A stretch of 64,000 bases of DNA from Bradyrhizobium sp. BTAi1 (GTDB taxonomy: Bacteria; Pseudomonadota; Alphaproteobacteria; Rhizobiales; Xanthobacteraceae): assembly GCF_000015165.1 (NCBI RefSeq), contig NC_009485.1, positions 4,917,501 to 4,981,500 of the forward strand, read 5' to 3'. Positions 34,784 to 42,341 of this stretch are shown here, piece by piece. Position 1 is the first letter of the stretch, and each line of letters starts with the position of its first letter. Below the pieces are notes generated by a model that worked only from the letters and a program-made list of their open reading frames with translations, had not been told where the DNA came from and searched no databases. The position numbers and the translations under genes were made by a program.

Positions 34784-35737
34784 ATGGCAACCTCTCCGAA
34801 ATCGACTTTCGTCCTCGGGCACCGGCATTTGCTGGGAATCGAGGGCCTTTCCGCTCACGACATCACCGGCCTCCTCGACCTGTCCGAGGAGTATGTCGAA
34901 CTGAACCGTCAGGTCGACAAGAAGCGCACGGTGCTGCGCGGCCGCACCCAGGTCAACCTGTTCTTCGAGGCCTCGACAAGGACGCAATCCTCATTCGAGC
35001 TTGCCGGCAAGCGGCTCGGTGCCGACGTCATGAACATGTCGGTATCGTCCTCGTCCATCAAGAAGGGCGAGACCCTGATGGATACCGCGGTCACGCTCAA
35101 CGCGATGCATCCGGACATCCTGGTGGTCCGCCACCATGCCTCCGGCGCGGTGGAGCTTCTGGCCCGCAAGGTCGACGGCTCCGTGATCAATGCCGGCGAC
35201 GGCGCCCATGAGCACCCGACCCAGGCGCTGCTCGATGCGCTGACGATCCGCCGCAACAAGGGCCGTCTCGAGGGGCTGGTCATCGCGATCTGCGGCGACG
35301 TGCTGCATTCGCGCGTCGCACGCTCCAACATCCTGCTGCTCAATACGATGGGTGCCCGCGTCCGCGTCGTCGCGCCCTCCACTTTGCTGCCGCCGGGCAT
35401 CGAGCGCATGGGCGTCGAGGTCGCGCGCGACATGCGCGAGGGACTCAACGGCGCCGATATTGTGATGATGCTGCGGCTGCAGCGCGAGCGCATGAACGGC
35501 TCCTTCGTGCCGTCGTCGTCGGAATATTTCCAATATTTCGGGCTCGACCAGAAGAAGCTGGCCTATGCCAAGCCCGATGCGCTGGTGATGCATCCGGGGC
35601 CGATGAACCGCGGCGTCGAGATCGACTCCATCGTCGCCGACGGCGCGCAATCGCTGATCCGGGAACAGGTCGAAATGGGGGTTGCCGTGCGCATGGCCGT
35701 GCTCGAGGCTCTGGCCCGCAACCTGCCCAACGCTTGA
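34784..35737 (+). CDS. pyrB: Aspartate carbamoyltransferase catalytic subunit
   Basis: Makes carbamoyl-aspartate from carbamoyl-phosphate and aspartate in pyrimidine synthesis. The 317-residue form (ATG at 34784, MATSPKSTF) has the carbamoyl-phosphate loop FFEASTRTQSSFELAGKRLGA, the helix VRHHASGAVE, NAGDGAHEHPTQALLDALTI, and LRLQRERMNGSFVPS, with VMHPGPMNRGVEID near the end. An in-frame ATG 30 bases upstream is possible; neither has a strong ribosome site. pyrC' follows, as in the Pseudomonas-type PyrB/PyrC' complex without a regulatory subunit (pyrI is absent here). Confidence 0.96.
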   Translation: MATSPKSTFVLGHRHLLGIEGLSAHDITGLLDLSEEYVELNRQVDKKRTVLRGRTQVNLFFEASTRTQSSFELAGKRLGADVMNMSVSSSSIKKGETLMDTAVTLNAMHPDILVVRHHASGAVELLARKVDGSVINAGDGAHEHPTQALLDALTIRRNKGRLEGLVIAICGDVLHSRVARSNILLLNTMGARVRVVAPSTLLPPGIERMGVEVARDMREGLNGADIVMMLRLQRERMNGSFVPSSSEYFQYFGLDQKKLAYAKPDALVMHPGPMNRGVEIDSIVADGAQSLIREQVEMGVAVRMAVLEALARNLPNA

Positions 35738-35759
35738 TACGAAGTCGGGACGAAACGAC

Positions 35760-37061
35760 ATGCTGACCGATCGCCGCCCGATCCTGCTCGCCAACGCGCG
35801 CGTCATCGACCCATCCCGCGACATCGACGGGCCCGGCGACGTGCTGATCGCCGACGGCGTTATCCGCGACCTCAAGCGCGGCATCGGCGCCGCCGGTGTT
35901 CCCGAGGGAACCGATGTCGTCAACTGCGCCGGCAAGATCGTGGCGCCCGGCCTGATCGACATGTGCGCCTTCGTCGGCGAGCCGGGCCTCGGCCATCGCG
36001 AGACCTTTGCCAGCGCCAGCCAGGCCGCGGCGACCGGCGGCATCACCACAATCATCTGCCAGCCCGGCACCGAGCCTGTCATCGACAATTCGGCGACCGT
36101 CGATTTCGTGCTGCGCCGCGCCCGCGACACCGCGATCGTCAACATCCAGCCGATGGCGGCACTGACCAAGGGGCTGCGCGGCGAGGAGATGACGGAGATC
36201 GGCCTGCTGCGTGCCGCCGGCGCGGTGGCATTCTCCAACGGTCATACCAGCGTGATGAACGCGCAGGTGATGCGCCGCGCGCTGACCTATGCGCGCGACT
36301 TCGACGCCCTGATCGTGCATCACACCGAGGACCCCGACCTCGTCGGCGAAGGCGTCATGAACGAGGGCGAGTTCGCCTCGCGTCTCGGCCTTTCCGGCAT
36401 CCCGCCGGCCGCCGAAGCGGTCGTGCTGGAACGCGACATGCGCCTCGTCGCGCTCAGCAAGGGCCGCTACCACGCCGCGGCGCTGAGCTCGGTGGACTCG
36501 CTCGACATTCTCCGGCGCGCCCGCGAGGCCGGCCTCGCGGTGAGCGCCTCGGTCTCGATCAACCACCTCACCTTGAACGAGAACGACATCGGCCCCTACC
36601 GCACCTTCCTCAAGCTGACGCCGCCGCTGCGCACCGAGGTCGATCGCCGCGCGCTGGTCGAGGCGCTGGCCTCCGGCCTCGTCGACGTCATCATGTCCGA
36701 CCACAATCCACAGGACGTCGAGGTGAAGCGGCTGCCGTTCGCGGAAGCCGCCAGCGGCGCGGTGGGTCTGGAAACGATGCTGACCGCGGGCTTGAGACTG
36801 GTGCACAATGACGAGCTGAGCTGGACCACCTTGATCCGCGCGATGTCGACGCGGCCTGCGGAACTGCTCGGCCTCCCCGGCGGCACGTTGCGCGCCGGTG
36901 CGCCGGCGGACATCATCGTGATCGATCCGGACGTGCCCTGGATCCTCGATCCGGCCGATCTCAAATCGCTGTGCAAGAACACGCCGTTCGACGAGGCCCG
37001 CTTCACCGGCCGCGTGGTCCGCACCATCGTCGGCGGCCGCACCGTGTTTGAACATGTCTGA
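35760..37061 (+). CDS. pyrC': Dihydroorotase-like subunit PyrC', predicted non-catalytic
   Basis: A 433-residue amidohydrolase-fold protein aligned to class I dihydroorotase but missing its metal site. The N-terminal HxH is replaced: the sequence around residues 66-73 reads IDMCAFVG, with Cys69 and Phe71 in place of the two histidines. YHAAALSSV replaces HIAHVS, losing a third histidine, and SDHNPQ keeps the Asp of SDHAPH but not the last His. The scaffold (APGLIDM, GGITTIICQPGTEPVIDN, VMNEGEFASRLGL, VGLETML) is intact. In Pseudomonas such PyrC' proteins scaffold PyrB into an active dodecamer. It starts 22 bases after pyrB. A catalytic dihydroorotase must be elsewhere. Confidence 0.88.
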   Translation: MLTDRRPILLANARVIDPSRDIDGPGDVLIADGVIRDLKRGIGAAGVPEGTDVVNCAGKIVAPGLIDMCAFVGEPGLGHRETFASASQAAATGGITTIICQPGTEPVIDNSATVDFVLRRARDTAIVNIQPMAALTKGLRGEEMTEIGLLRAAGAVAFSNGHTSVMNAQVMRRALTYARDFDALIVHHTEDPDLVGEGVMNEGEFASRLGLSGIPPAAEAVVLERDMRLVALSKGRYHAAALSSVDSLDILRRAREAGLAVSASVSINHLTLNENDIGPYRTFLKLTPPLRTEVDRRALVEALASGLVDVIMSDHNPQDVEVKRLPFAEAASGAVGLETMLTAGLRLVHNDELSWTTLIRAMSTRPAELLGLPGGTLRAGAPADIIVIDPDVPWILDPADLKSLCKNTPFDEARFTGRVVRTIVGGRTVFEHV

Positions 37062-37091
37062 CGCGCGTCCAAGCGTGGATGGAGTTATGTG

Positions 37092-37688
37092 ATGGGACCT
37101 GAAGCCTTCCTGCCTGTCGCTCTCATCATCGGCTATCTGTTCGGCTCGATCCCGTTCGGCCTGATCCTGACCAAGCTCGCCGGCACGCAGGACCTGCGCA
37201 GCATCGGCTCCGGCAATATCGGCGCCACCAACGTGCTGCGCACCGGGCGCAAGGGCCTCGCCGCCGGAACCCTGCTCGGCGACGCGCTGAAGGGCACCGC
37301 CGCCGTCATCATCTCCGGCTATCTCGGCGGCCCGAATGCGGCGATGATCGCAGGCCTGGGCGCCTTCCTCGGACATTTGTTCCCAGTGTGGCTGAAATTC
37401 CGCGGCGGCAAGGGCGTCGCGGTCTATATCGGTATTTTGATTGGTCTGTTCTGGCCCGGCGCCATCTTCTTCTGTCTCGTCTGGCTCGCAACGGCGTTCG
37501 CGTTCCGCTACTCATCAGTCGCCGCGCTCGTCGCCAGCGTGCTGACGCCGATCGTGCTGTGGGCTTTCGGTCACACCGCGCTGGCGGCGTTGTTCGCCCT
37601 GCTCACACTGTTGCTGATTTACATGCATCGCGAAAACATCAGGCGATTGCAGGCCGGCACCGAAGGCAAGATCGGGGCGAAGAAGTAA
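37092..37688 (+). CDS. plsY: Acyl-phosphate:glycerol-3-phosphate acyltransferase PlsY
   Basis: A 198-residue inner-membrane enzyme that acylates glycerol-3-phosphate from acyl-phosphate in phospholipid synthesis. Five to six helices; conserved loops are visible: LIIGYLFGSIPFGLILTKLAG, SIGSGNIGATNVLRTGRKGLAAGTLLGDALKG (the SGNIGATN and K/RG motifs), FLGHLFPVWLKFRGGKGVAV (phosphate-binding GGKGVA) and FRYSSVAALVAS. The ATG at 37092 follows GGAG by seven bases; the GTG three bases upstream is less well spaced. It follows pyrC' by 30 bases and the three genes may be one transcript. Confidence 0.96.
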   Translation: MGPEAFLPVALIIGYLFGSIPFGLILTKLAGTQDLRSIGSGNIGATNVLRTGRKGLAAGTLLGDALKGTAAVIISGYLGGPNAAMIAGLGAFLGHLFPVWLKFRGGKGVAVYIGILIGLFWPGAIFFCLVWLATAFAFRYSSVAALVASVLTPIVLWAFGHTALAALFALLTLLLIYMHRENIRRLQAGTEGKIGAKK

Positions 37689-37810
37689 TCACTCCGGACA
37701 AATACGGAGCAGATGCGCAAAACCTGTGTTTCGCCGTATCGAACAGCGGCTGCGCGGCAACACCGCCGCGTGATCAGCTAATAAGTTAACGAGAGACTCT
37801 GGCGTGAATC

Positions 37811-39247
37811 ATGATTGCCTGTCATGATTTCTGCATGTGGTTACGCAAGACCAATTCAAGCGGTTCGTCGGCCACGCACGATGACCGCAATGATCCGGCA
37901 CCGGCGCAGCAGAATGCAGCCCCGGCCCGATCCAACGCCAGCCTCCTGCTCTCAGCTGCGCAGATCTGGTCGAACGAGGCGACGATCACCCAGGAGCCGG
38001 AGTTCGTTTCCGAGCCAGTCGTTTCCGAGCCACTCATCTCCGAGCCCATCGCGTCGGCTGCGCCAGCGACTTCGGAGGTCGCAGAGGCTCAGGCCTGCGT
38101 CGCGGAGTCGGCGTCCGAGCCGAGTGAATTCGCCCCCGTCGTGGCCGAAATGATCATGGCGGCGACCCATGCGGCCGTGATGTCCGAGACCAAGGCTGCT
38201 GATATCCCGGAGCGCACATTCGCGGAGACGATCGCCACCGCGACGCTGCCGCCGCCGCCGCGGACATGGCCGCCGCGCAAGCTGTCGCTCGCCTTGCAAG
38301 GCGGCGGGACTTTTTCCGCCTTCACCTGGGGCGTGCTGGATCGGCTGCTGCAGGAACCGGGCTGCGACTTCGATACGATCAGCGGCGCCAGCGCCGGAGC
38401 GATCAATGCCGCTCTGCTGGCCAGCGGACTTGCCAATCACGGCCGTGAGGACGCCCGCAACCGGCTCGCGCAGTTCTGGACCCGGCTGACCGAGCAAGCC
38501 TCGTTCCGCTCGCTGATGGTGATCGGCGGCTATTCGCCCGCCAGCAGCGCGGTCTCGTTCGGCTCAGGGCTGCGCGGCGGACGTGCGGACCCGTTCGACC
38601 TCGACCCGCTGCGCGAGATGCTCGCGGACACCATCGATTTCGACGCCGTCCGAAGTGCAAATGCGCCGCGCCTCCTGGTGGCGGCGACCCGGGTGCGCGA
38701 TGGCCTTCCGCAGATCTTCCGCAACGCCGCCATCACGCCGGACGTCCTGCTGGCCTCGACCTGCCCGGCCCAGCTGCATGGCGCGGTCGACATCGACGAC
38801 GAGGCCTATTGGGATGGCGGCTATTCCGCCAATCCGCCGCTGGTCCAGATCGCGCACGAGTCCAGCGCCGCAGATCTGCTGGTGGTTCAGGTCACGCCCG
38901 CGCAGGATGGCTACGTCCCCGTCACCTCCGCTGCGATCGATCGCCGCCTTGACCAGATTGCCGCCAATGCCGTGGTCCATGCCGAGCTTGCCGCGCTCGA
39001 ATGGGCCCGTAGCGACGGCCTGCATCCGCCGCGTGTGCATCGGCTTGCGGCCGAAGACGAGATCGAGGCCCTTGCGCAGCGCAATGCGACCGAGTTCGGC
39101 AGCGACTTCATCGCGCTGTTGCACCAGCGCGGGCGCGACGCCGCAGACCGCTGGCTCCGCGATGCGCCATTCGGCACCACCTTGGCGATCCCCGGCGAAC
39201 AGCCGGTGGCGTCTCAGGATGAGGTGCGCGACGTCGCTCTGACATAG
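37811..39247 (+). CDS. Patatin-like phospholipase with long N-terminal extension
   Basis: A 478-residue lipid acyl hydrolase. The catalytic domain begins near residue 155: LSLALQGGGTFSAFTWGVLDRLL (oxyanion hole GGG), FDTISGASAGAINAALLASGL (nucleophilic Ser in GASAG) and DEAYWDGGYSANPPL (catalytic Asp in DGG). The first 150 residues are low complexity with repeated SEP tripeptides (about 70-85) and many Ala and Ser, with no signal peptide. It separates plsY from dprA, which are often adjacent in relatives. Substrate unknown, though patatins in bacteria include secreted or membrane-targeted phospholipases. The N-terminal start is uncertain. Confidence 0.85.
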   Translation: MIACHDFCMWLRKTNSSGSSATHDDRNDPAPAQQNAAPARSNASLLLSAAQIWSNEATITQEPEFVSEPVVSEPLISEPIASAAPATSEVAEAQACVAESASEPSEFAPVVAEMIMAATHAAVMSETKAADIPERTFAETIATATLPPPPRTWPPRKLSLALQGGGTFSAFTWGVLDRLLQEPGCDFDTISGASAGAINAALLASGLANHGREDARNRLAQFWTRLTEQASFRSLMVIGGYSPASSAVSFGSGLRGGRADPFDLDPLREMLADTIDFDAVRSANAPRLLVAATRVRDGLPQIFRNAAITPDVLLASTCPAQLHGAVDIDDEAYWDGGYSANPPLVQIAHESSAADLLVVQVTPAQDGYVPVTSAAIDRRLDQIAANAVVHAELAALEWARSDGLHPPRVHRLAAEDEIEALAQRNATEFGSDFIALLHQRGRDAADRWLRDAPFGTTLAIPGEQPVASQDEVRDVALT

Positions 39248-39309
39248 CGCGCCCTCTTCCCTGCGTCCTCGGGTTGTTCCATTCTGGCCTCTTCTTCGAG
39301 GGGGATCAC

Positions 39310-40428
39310 GTGGACGCCATCAGCACGAGGCAGGAGCTCACCGACACCGAGCGGCGCGATCGCCTGCGGCTGATCCGCTCCGACAATGTCGGCCCGCGAA
39401 CATTCCGGTCGCTGCTCAACCATTTTGGCACCGCCCGCGCCGCGCTCGATCGATTGCCGGAGCTAGCGCGCCGCGGCGGCGCGGCCAGGGTCGGCCGCAT
39501 CTGCACGATCGACGAAGCCGAAGCCGAGCTCGACGCCTGCCTGCGGCAGGGCGTGCAGCTGCTCGCGCCCGAAGAGAACGGCTATCCGCCCCGCCTCGCC
39601 AGTTGCGAGGATGCGCCGCCGCTGCTCGGTGTCCGCGGCGCCCGGGAGACCTTGATGCAGCCGATGATCGCCATTGTCGGCTCGCGCAACGCATCGGCTG
39701 CGGGCCTCAAATTTGCGGGCCAGCTTGCTCACGAGCTCGGCCGCGCCGGCTTCGTGATCATTTCCGGTCTCGCCCGCGGGATCGACCAGGCCGCTCATCG
39801 CGCCAGCCTGTCGAGCGGCACGGTCGCGGTGCTCGCCGGCGGCCATGACCGGATCTATCCGCCGGAACATATCGACCTGCTCGGCGCGATTGTGGAGCGC
39901 AACGGTGCGGCGATCTCGGAAATGCCGCTCGGACACGAGCCGCGGGCGCGCGACTTCCCGCGGCGGAACCGGCTGATCTCCGGCGCCTCGCTCGGCGTCG
40001 TGGTGGTCGAGGCGGCGCATCGCTCGGGCTCGCTGATCACCGCGCGCATGGCGGGCGAACAGGGACGCGAGGTGTTCGCCGTCCCGGGCTCGCCGCTCGA
40101 TCCGCGCGCGGCCGGTACCAACGATCTCATCAAGCAAGGGGCAACGCTCGTGACAGAGGCCGCAGACATTATCCAAGCGGTCGGCCCGATCATGGAGCGC
40201 CCGCCATCAGCGTCGCTGCGCGAGTCCGACGAAGAGTTGTTCGCGCCTGCGCCGGAGAGCCATGATCGCGATCAGATCATCGCGCTGCTTGGTCCGACGC
40301 CGGTCTCGATCGACGACCTGATCCGGATCAGCGGCCTCTCACCCGCCGTGCTGCGCGTGGTGCTGCTCGAACTCGAACTGGCCGGCCGCCTGGAGCGCCA
40401 TGGCGGCGGGATGGTGTCGCTGGCGTGA
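39310..40428 (+). CDS. dprA: DNA-processing protein DprA
   Basis: Binds incoming single-stranded DNA and loads RecA during natural transformation. The 372-residue frame (GTG at 39310 after GAGGGGG; an ATG 36 bases upstream has no good site) contains the Rossmann-like core: IAIVGSRNASAAGLKFAGQLAHEL, ISGLARGIDQAAHRASL, VLAGGHDRIYPPEH, FPRRNRLISGASLGVVVVEAAHRSGSLITARMAGEQGREVFAVPGSP and GTNDLIKQGATLV. The C-terminal winged helix ends in GRLERHGGGMVSL. It precedes topA in the usual rhizobial order, with a short insert between. Confidence 0.95.
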   Translation: MDAISTRQELTDTERRDRLRLIRSDNVGPRTFRSLLNHFGTARAALDRLPELARRGGAARVGRICTIDEAEAELDACLRQGVQLLAPEENGYPPRLASCEDAPPLLGVRGARETLMQPMIAIVGSRNASAAGLKFAGQLAHELGRAGFVIISGLARGIDQAAHRASLSSGTVAVLAGGHDRIYPPEHIDLLGAIVERNGAAISEMPLGHEPRARDFPRRNRLISGASLGVVVVEAAHRSGSLITARMAGEQGREVFAVPGSPLDPRAAGTNDLIKQGATLVTEAADIIQAVGPIMERPPSASLRESDEELFAPAPESHDRDQIIALLGPTPVSIDDLIRISGLSPAVLRVVLLELELAGRLERHGGGMVSLA

Positions 40429-40435
40429 GCTCATC

Positions 40436-40453
40436 GACGCCCTTGCGGGCGTC
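40436..40453 (+). terminator. Short hairpin after dprA
   Basis: GACGCCC and GGGCGTC pair around TTGC, 8 bases after the dprA stop and about 40 bases from the convergent SDR stop. There is no T tract, so termination is possible but weak. Confidence 0.35.
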
Positions 40454-40493
40454 TATGCGCGAGCGCGCCTGCTCGATCTGCTCCTGGTGCGGT

Positions 40494-41264
40494 TCAGCGA
40501 TAGATCGGCGCGCCCGCCGGCGAGCTGGTGACGCCGCCATCGACGAACAGCTCCTGACCCTGGATATGCGCAGCCTCGTCCGAGGCCAGGAACAGCACGG
40601 TGCTCGCGATGTTCTCGGGCTCGCCGATGTGGCCGAGCGGTGTCGTCGCCGCGATCCGAGCCTCGAACGCTCTTTCTGCATCGGGCGTCGCGAGCGCGGC
40701 GCCCCAGATCGGCGTCCGCGTAGCCCCGGGCGACACCACATTGACGCGGATGCCGCGCGGCGACAGTTCGGACGCCAGCACCCGGGCCATCGCACGCACG
40801 CCGGCTTTGCTCGCGGCGTAGGCTGAATAGCCGGGATTGCCGAGCACCGAGATCACCGAGCCGTTGAGAATGATGGAGGCGCCATCGTTGAGATATTGCA
40901 GCGCCGCCTGCACCGTGAAGAAAACTCCGGTCAGGTTGGTGCGGATCACCTGCTCGAACACCTCCGGCTTGGTTGCTCCGGCCGGCGTGGCACCGGGAAT
41001 GCCGGCATTTGCGAACAGGATGTCAAGCTTGCCGAAGCGCTCCGCCGCGCGCGCAACCGCAGCCTCCGTCGCAGCGATGTCGGTCACGTCAGCCACCAGC
41101 GCCTGGGCGTTCGGCCCCAGATCCCGTGCCGCCGCCTCCAACCGCCCCGCATCGCGTCCGGTGATCGCGACCTTGGCGCCCTCAGCAACGAAGCGGCGCG
41201 CCGTCGCGAGCCCGATGCCGCTGCTGCCGCCGGTAATCAGAGCCGTCTTGTTTGCAAGCCTCAC
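40494..41264 (-). CDS. SDR-family NAD(P)-dependent oxidoreductase
   Basis: A 256-residue classical short-chain dehydrogenase. TALITGGSSGIGLATARRF binds the cofactor, NAGIPGA is the structural motif, and SVISVLGNPGYSAYAASKAG contains the catalytic Ser, Tyr and Lys. The C-terminus ends in LFVDGGVTSSPAGAPIYR. I start at the GTG at 41264 because GGAGG lies seven bases upstream; an ATG 12 bases earlier (MEAGV) overlaps that ribosome site. Divergent from an HxlR regulator and sharing a two-site operator region with it, so it is probably induced by a toxic carbonyl or quinone. Substrate unknown. Confidence 0.9.
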   Translation of the reverse strand: MRLANKTALITGGSSGIGLATARRFVAEGAKVAITGRDAGRLEAAARDLGPNAQALVADVTDIAATEAAVARAAERFGKLDILFANAGIPGATPAGATKPEVFEQVIRTNLTGVFFTVQAALQYLNDGASIILNGSVISVLGNPGYSAYAASKAGVRAMARVLASELSPRGIRVNVVSPGATRTPIWGAALATPDAERAFEARIAATTPLGHIGEPENIASTVLFLASDEAAHIQGQELFVDGGVTSSPAGAPIYR

Positions 41265-41277
41265 GCCCGCCTCCATA

Positions 41278-41335
41278 TGGTTGCATCATTAAACCGCATG
41301 GACGACATAAACGGACTGGTTTTATAATGCAACCA
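41278..41335. promoter_or_regulatory. Paired operator between SDR and HxlR genes
   Basis: TGGTTGCATCATTAAACC (41278-41295) and GGTTTTATAATGCAACCA (41318-41335) are inverted copies with only two differences in 18 positions, centre-to-centre about 40 bp (four helical turns). Each half is itself near-palindromic (GGTT at one end, AACC at the other). They lie immediately before the SDR start and about 60 bases before the HxlR start, the expected layout for autoregulation by the HxlR dimer. Confidence 0.65.
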
Positions 41336-41393
41336 CACAAGCGCGTGATGCGCTGCGCAGTCCAATCTGCGGGAACACGATAGGAATGGCGCG

Positions 41394-41837
41394 ATGGTCA
41401 AACGCACGAGCCTCGAGGGAGACGGCTGCCCGATCGCACGATCACTGGACGCGATCGGCGATTGGTGGTCGCTCCTCATCATCCGCGATGCGTTTTTCGG
41501 CGTGCGCCGCTTCAGCGCCTTCCAGCGCAGCCTTGGGCTGGCGAAGAACATTCTGACCGTGCGGCTGCGCTCCCTCGTCGATCGCGGTATTCTCACGACT
41601 GAGCCGGCGGCTGACGGCAGTGCCTATCGCGACTACGTGCTGACGGCGAAAGGCCGAGGGCTGTTTCCGATCCTGGTCGCGCTGCGCCAGTGGAGCGAGG
41701 AATTCGACGAGCATCCCGAGGAGATTGCGACCATGCTGGTGGATCGCTCGCACCACCAGCCCGTGCGCAAGCTGCTGCTCTGTGCCAATGACGGCACGCC
41801 GTTGCGACCGGAGGACACCACCCTGGTACCACGATGA
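41394..41837 (+). CDS. HxlR-family winged-helix transcriptional regulator
   Basis: A 147-residue DNA-binding dimer. The HxlR signature is clear: CPIARSLDAIGDWWSLLIIRDAFFGVRRFSAFQRSLGLAKNILTVRLRSLVDRGILTT, with the conserved N-terminal cysteine (Cys12) before PIARSLD, a frequent redox or electrophile sensor in the family. The C-terminal region SAYRDYVLTAKGRGLFPILVALRQWSEEF is the family tail. Divergent from the SDR gene, with the paired operator between them. It likely senses an electrophile or quinone and derepresses the dehydrogenase. Confidence 0.92.
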   Translation: MVKRTSLEGDGCPIARSLDAIGDWWSLLIIRDAFFGVRRFSAFQRSLGLAKNILTVRLRSLVDRGILTTEPAADGSAYRDYVLTAKGRGLFPILVALRQWSEEFDEHPEEIATMLVDRSHHQPVRKLLLCANDGTPLRPEDTTLVPR

Positions 41838-41905
41838 GCGCAATTACCGCTCAGCAGAAACGATCCGGAAGATAGCACCGCCGCATTGCGAGGAAGACAC
41901 GCGCG

Positions 41906-42118
41906 TCAGCAGAGTCTATGACGACTGCGCAACCGCAGATGTTCCTCTGCCTCAAGGTTCGCCATGCGCAAAAGGTAGTCGAGCATGTCGAGGTGATGGC
42001 GCTGCGCAAGCTGGGCGAGACTGGCGGTCACCTCCGCGACGAGCGCCGCCGCCGCGTCGGCATCCTCAACCGTCGCTTCAATGTCGGGATCGTGTCTGTC
42101 CGCTACCTTGGCCAACAA
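41906..42118 (-). CDS. Small helical hypothetical protein
   Basis: A probable short gene whose last 60 residues are highly regular and charged: AKVADRHDPDIEATVEDADAAAALVAEVTASLAQLAQRHHLDMLDYLLRMANLEAEEHL. I recognise the pattern from small uncharacterised rhizobial proteins with this helical composition, but not a function. No strong start is visible; I propose the TTG at 42118 (70 aa), though a GTG further upstream is possible. It lies between the HxlR gene and topA on the opposite strand. Confidence is limited by the weak start. Confidence 0.5.
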   Translation of the reverse strand: MLAKVADRHDPDIEATVEDADAAAALVAEVTASLAQLAQRHHLDMLDYLLRMANLEAEEHLRLRSRHRLC

Positions 42119-42341
42119 ATATATCCAACATCGGGGTTGTCTGAGACAAACGAACACAAAATGAGTGCGGTTCCAATAGCGTTCCTCACAACCTGATAGG
42201 TACTTCGCGGCGCCAACGCAATCGACTTTCGGCACTGGTCGATTTGACAGGAACCGCCTCACCACCCATGTTCGCGTCAAGGGAGCGTGCGCGAATCCCG
42301 CGAAACCGGCTCCAATCCTTCCACTAAGTCATTGGAAATAC

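Noticed and set aside
35445..37376. Minus-strand open frame of 643 codons opposite pyrB, pyrC' and plsY
   Set aside because: It spans three genes, with Asp/His/Arg bias typical of antisense frames in GC-rich DNA.
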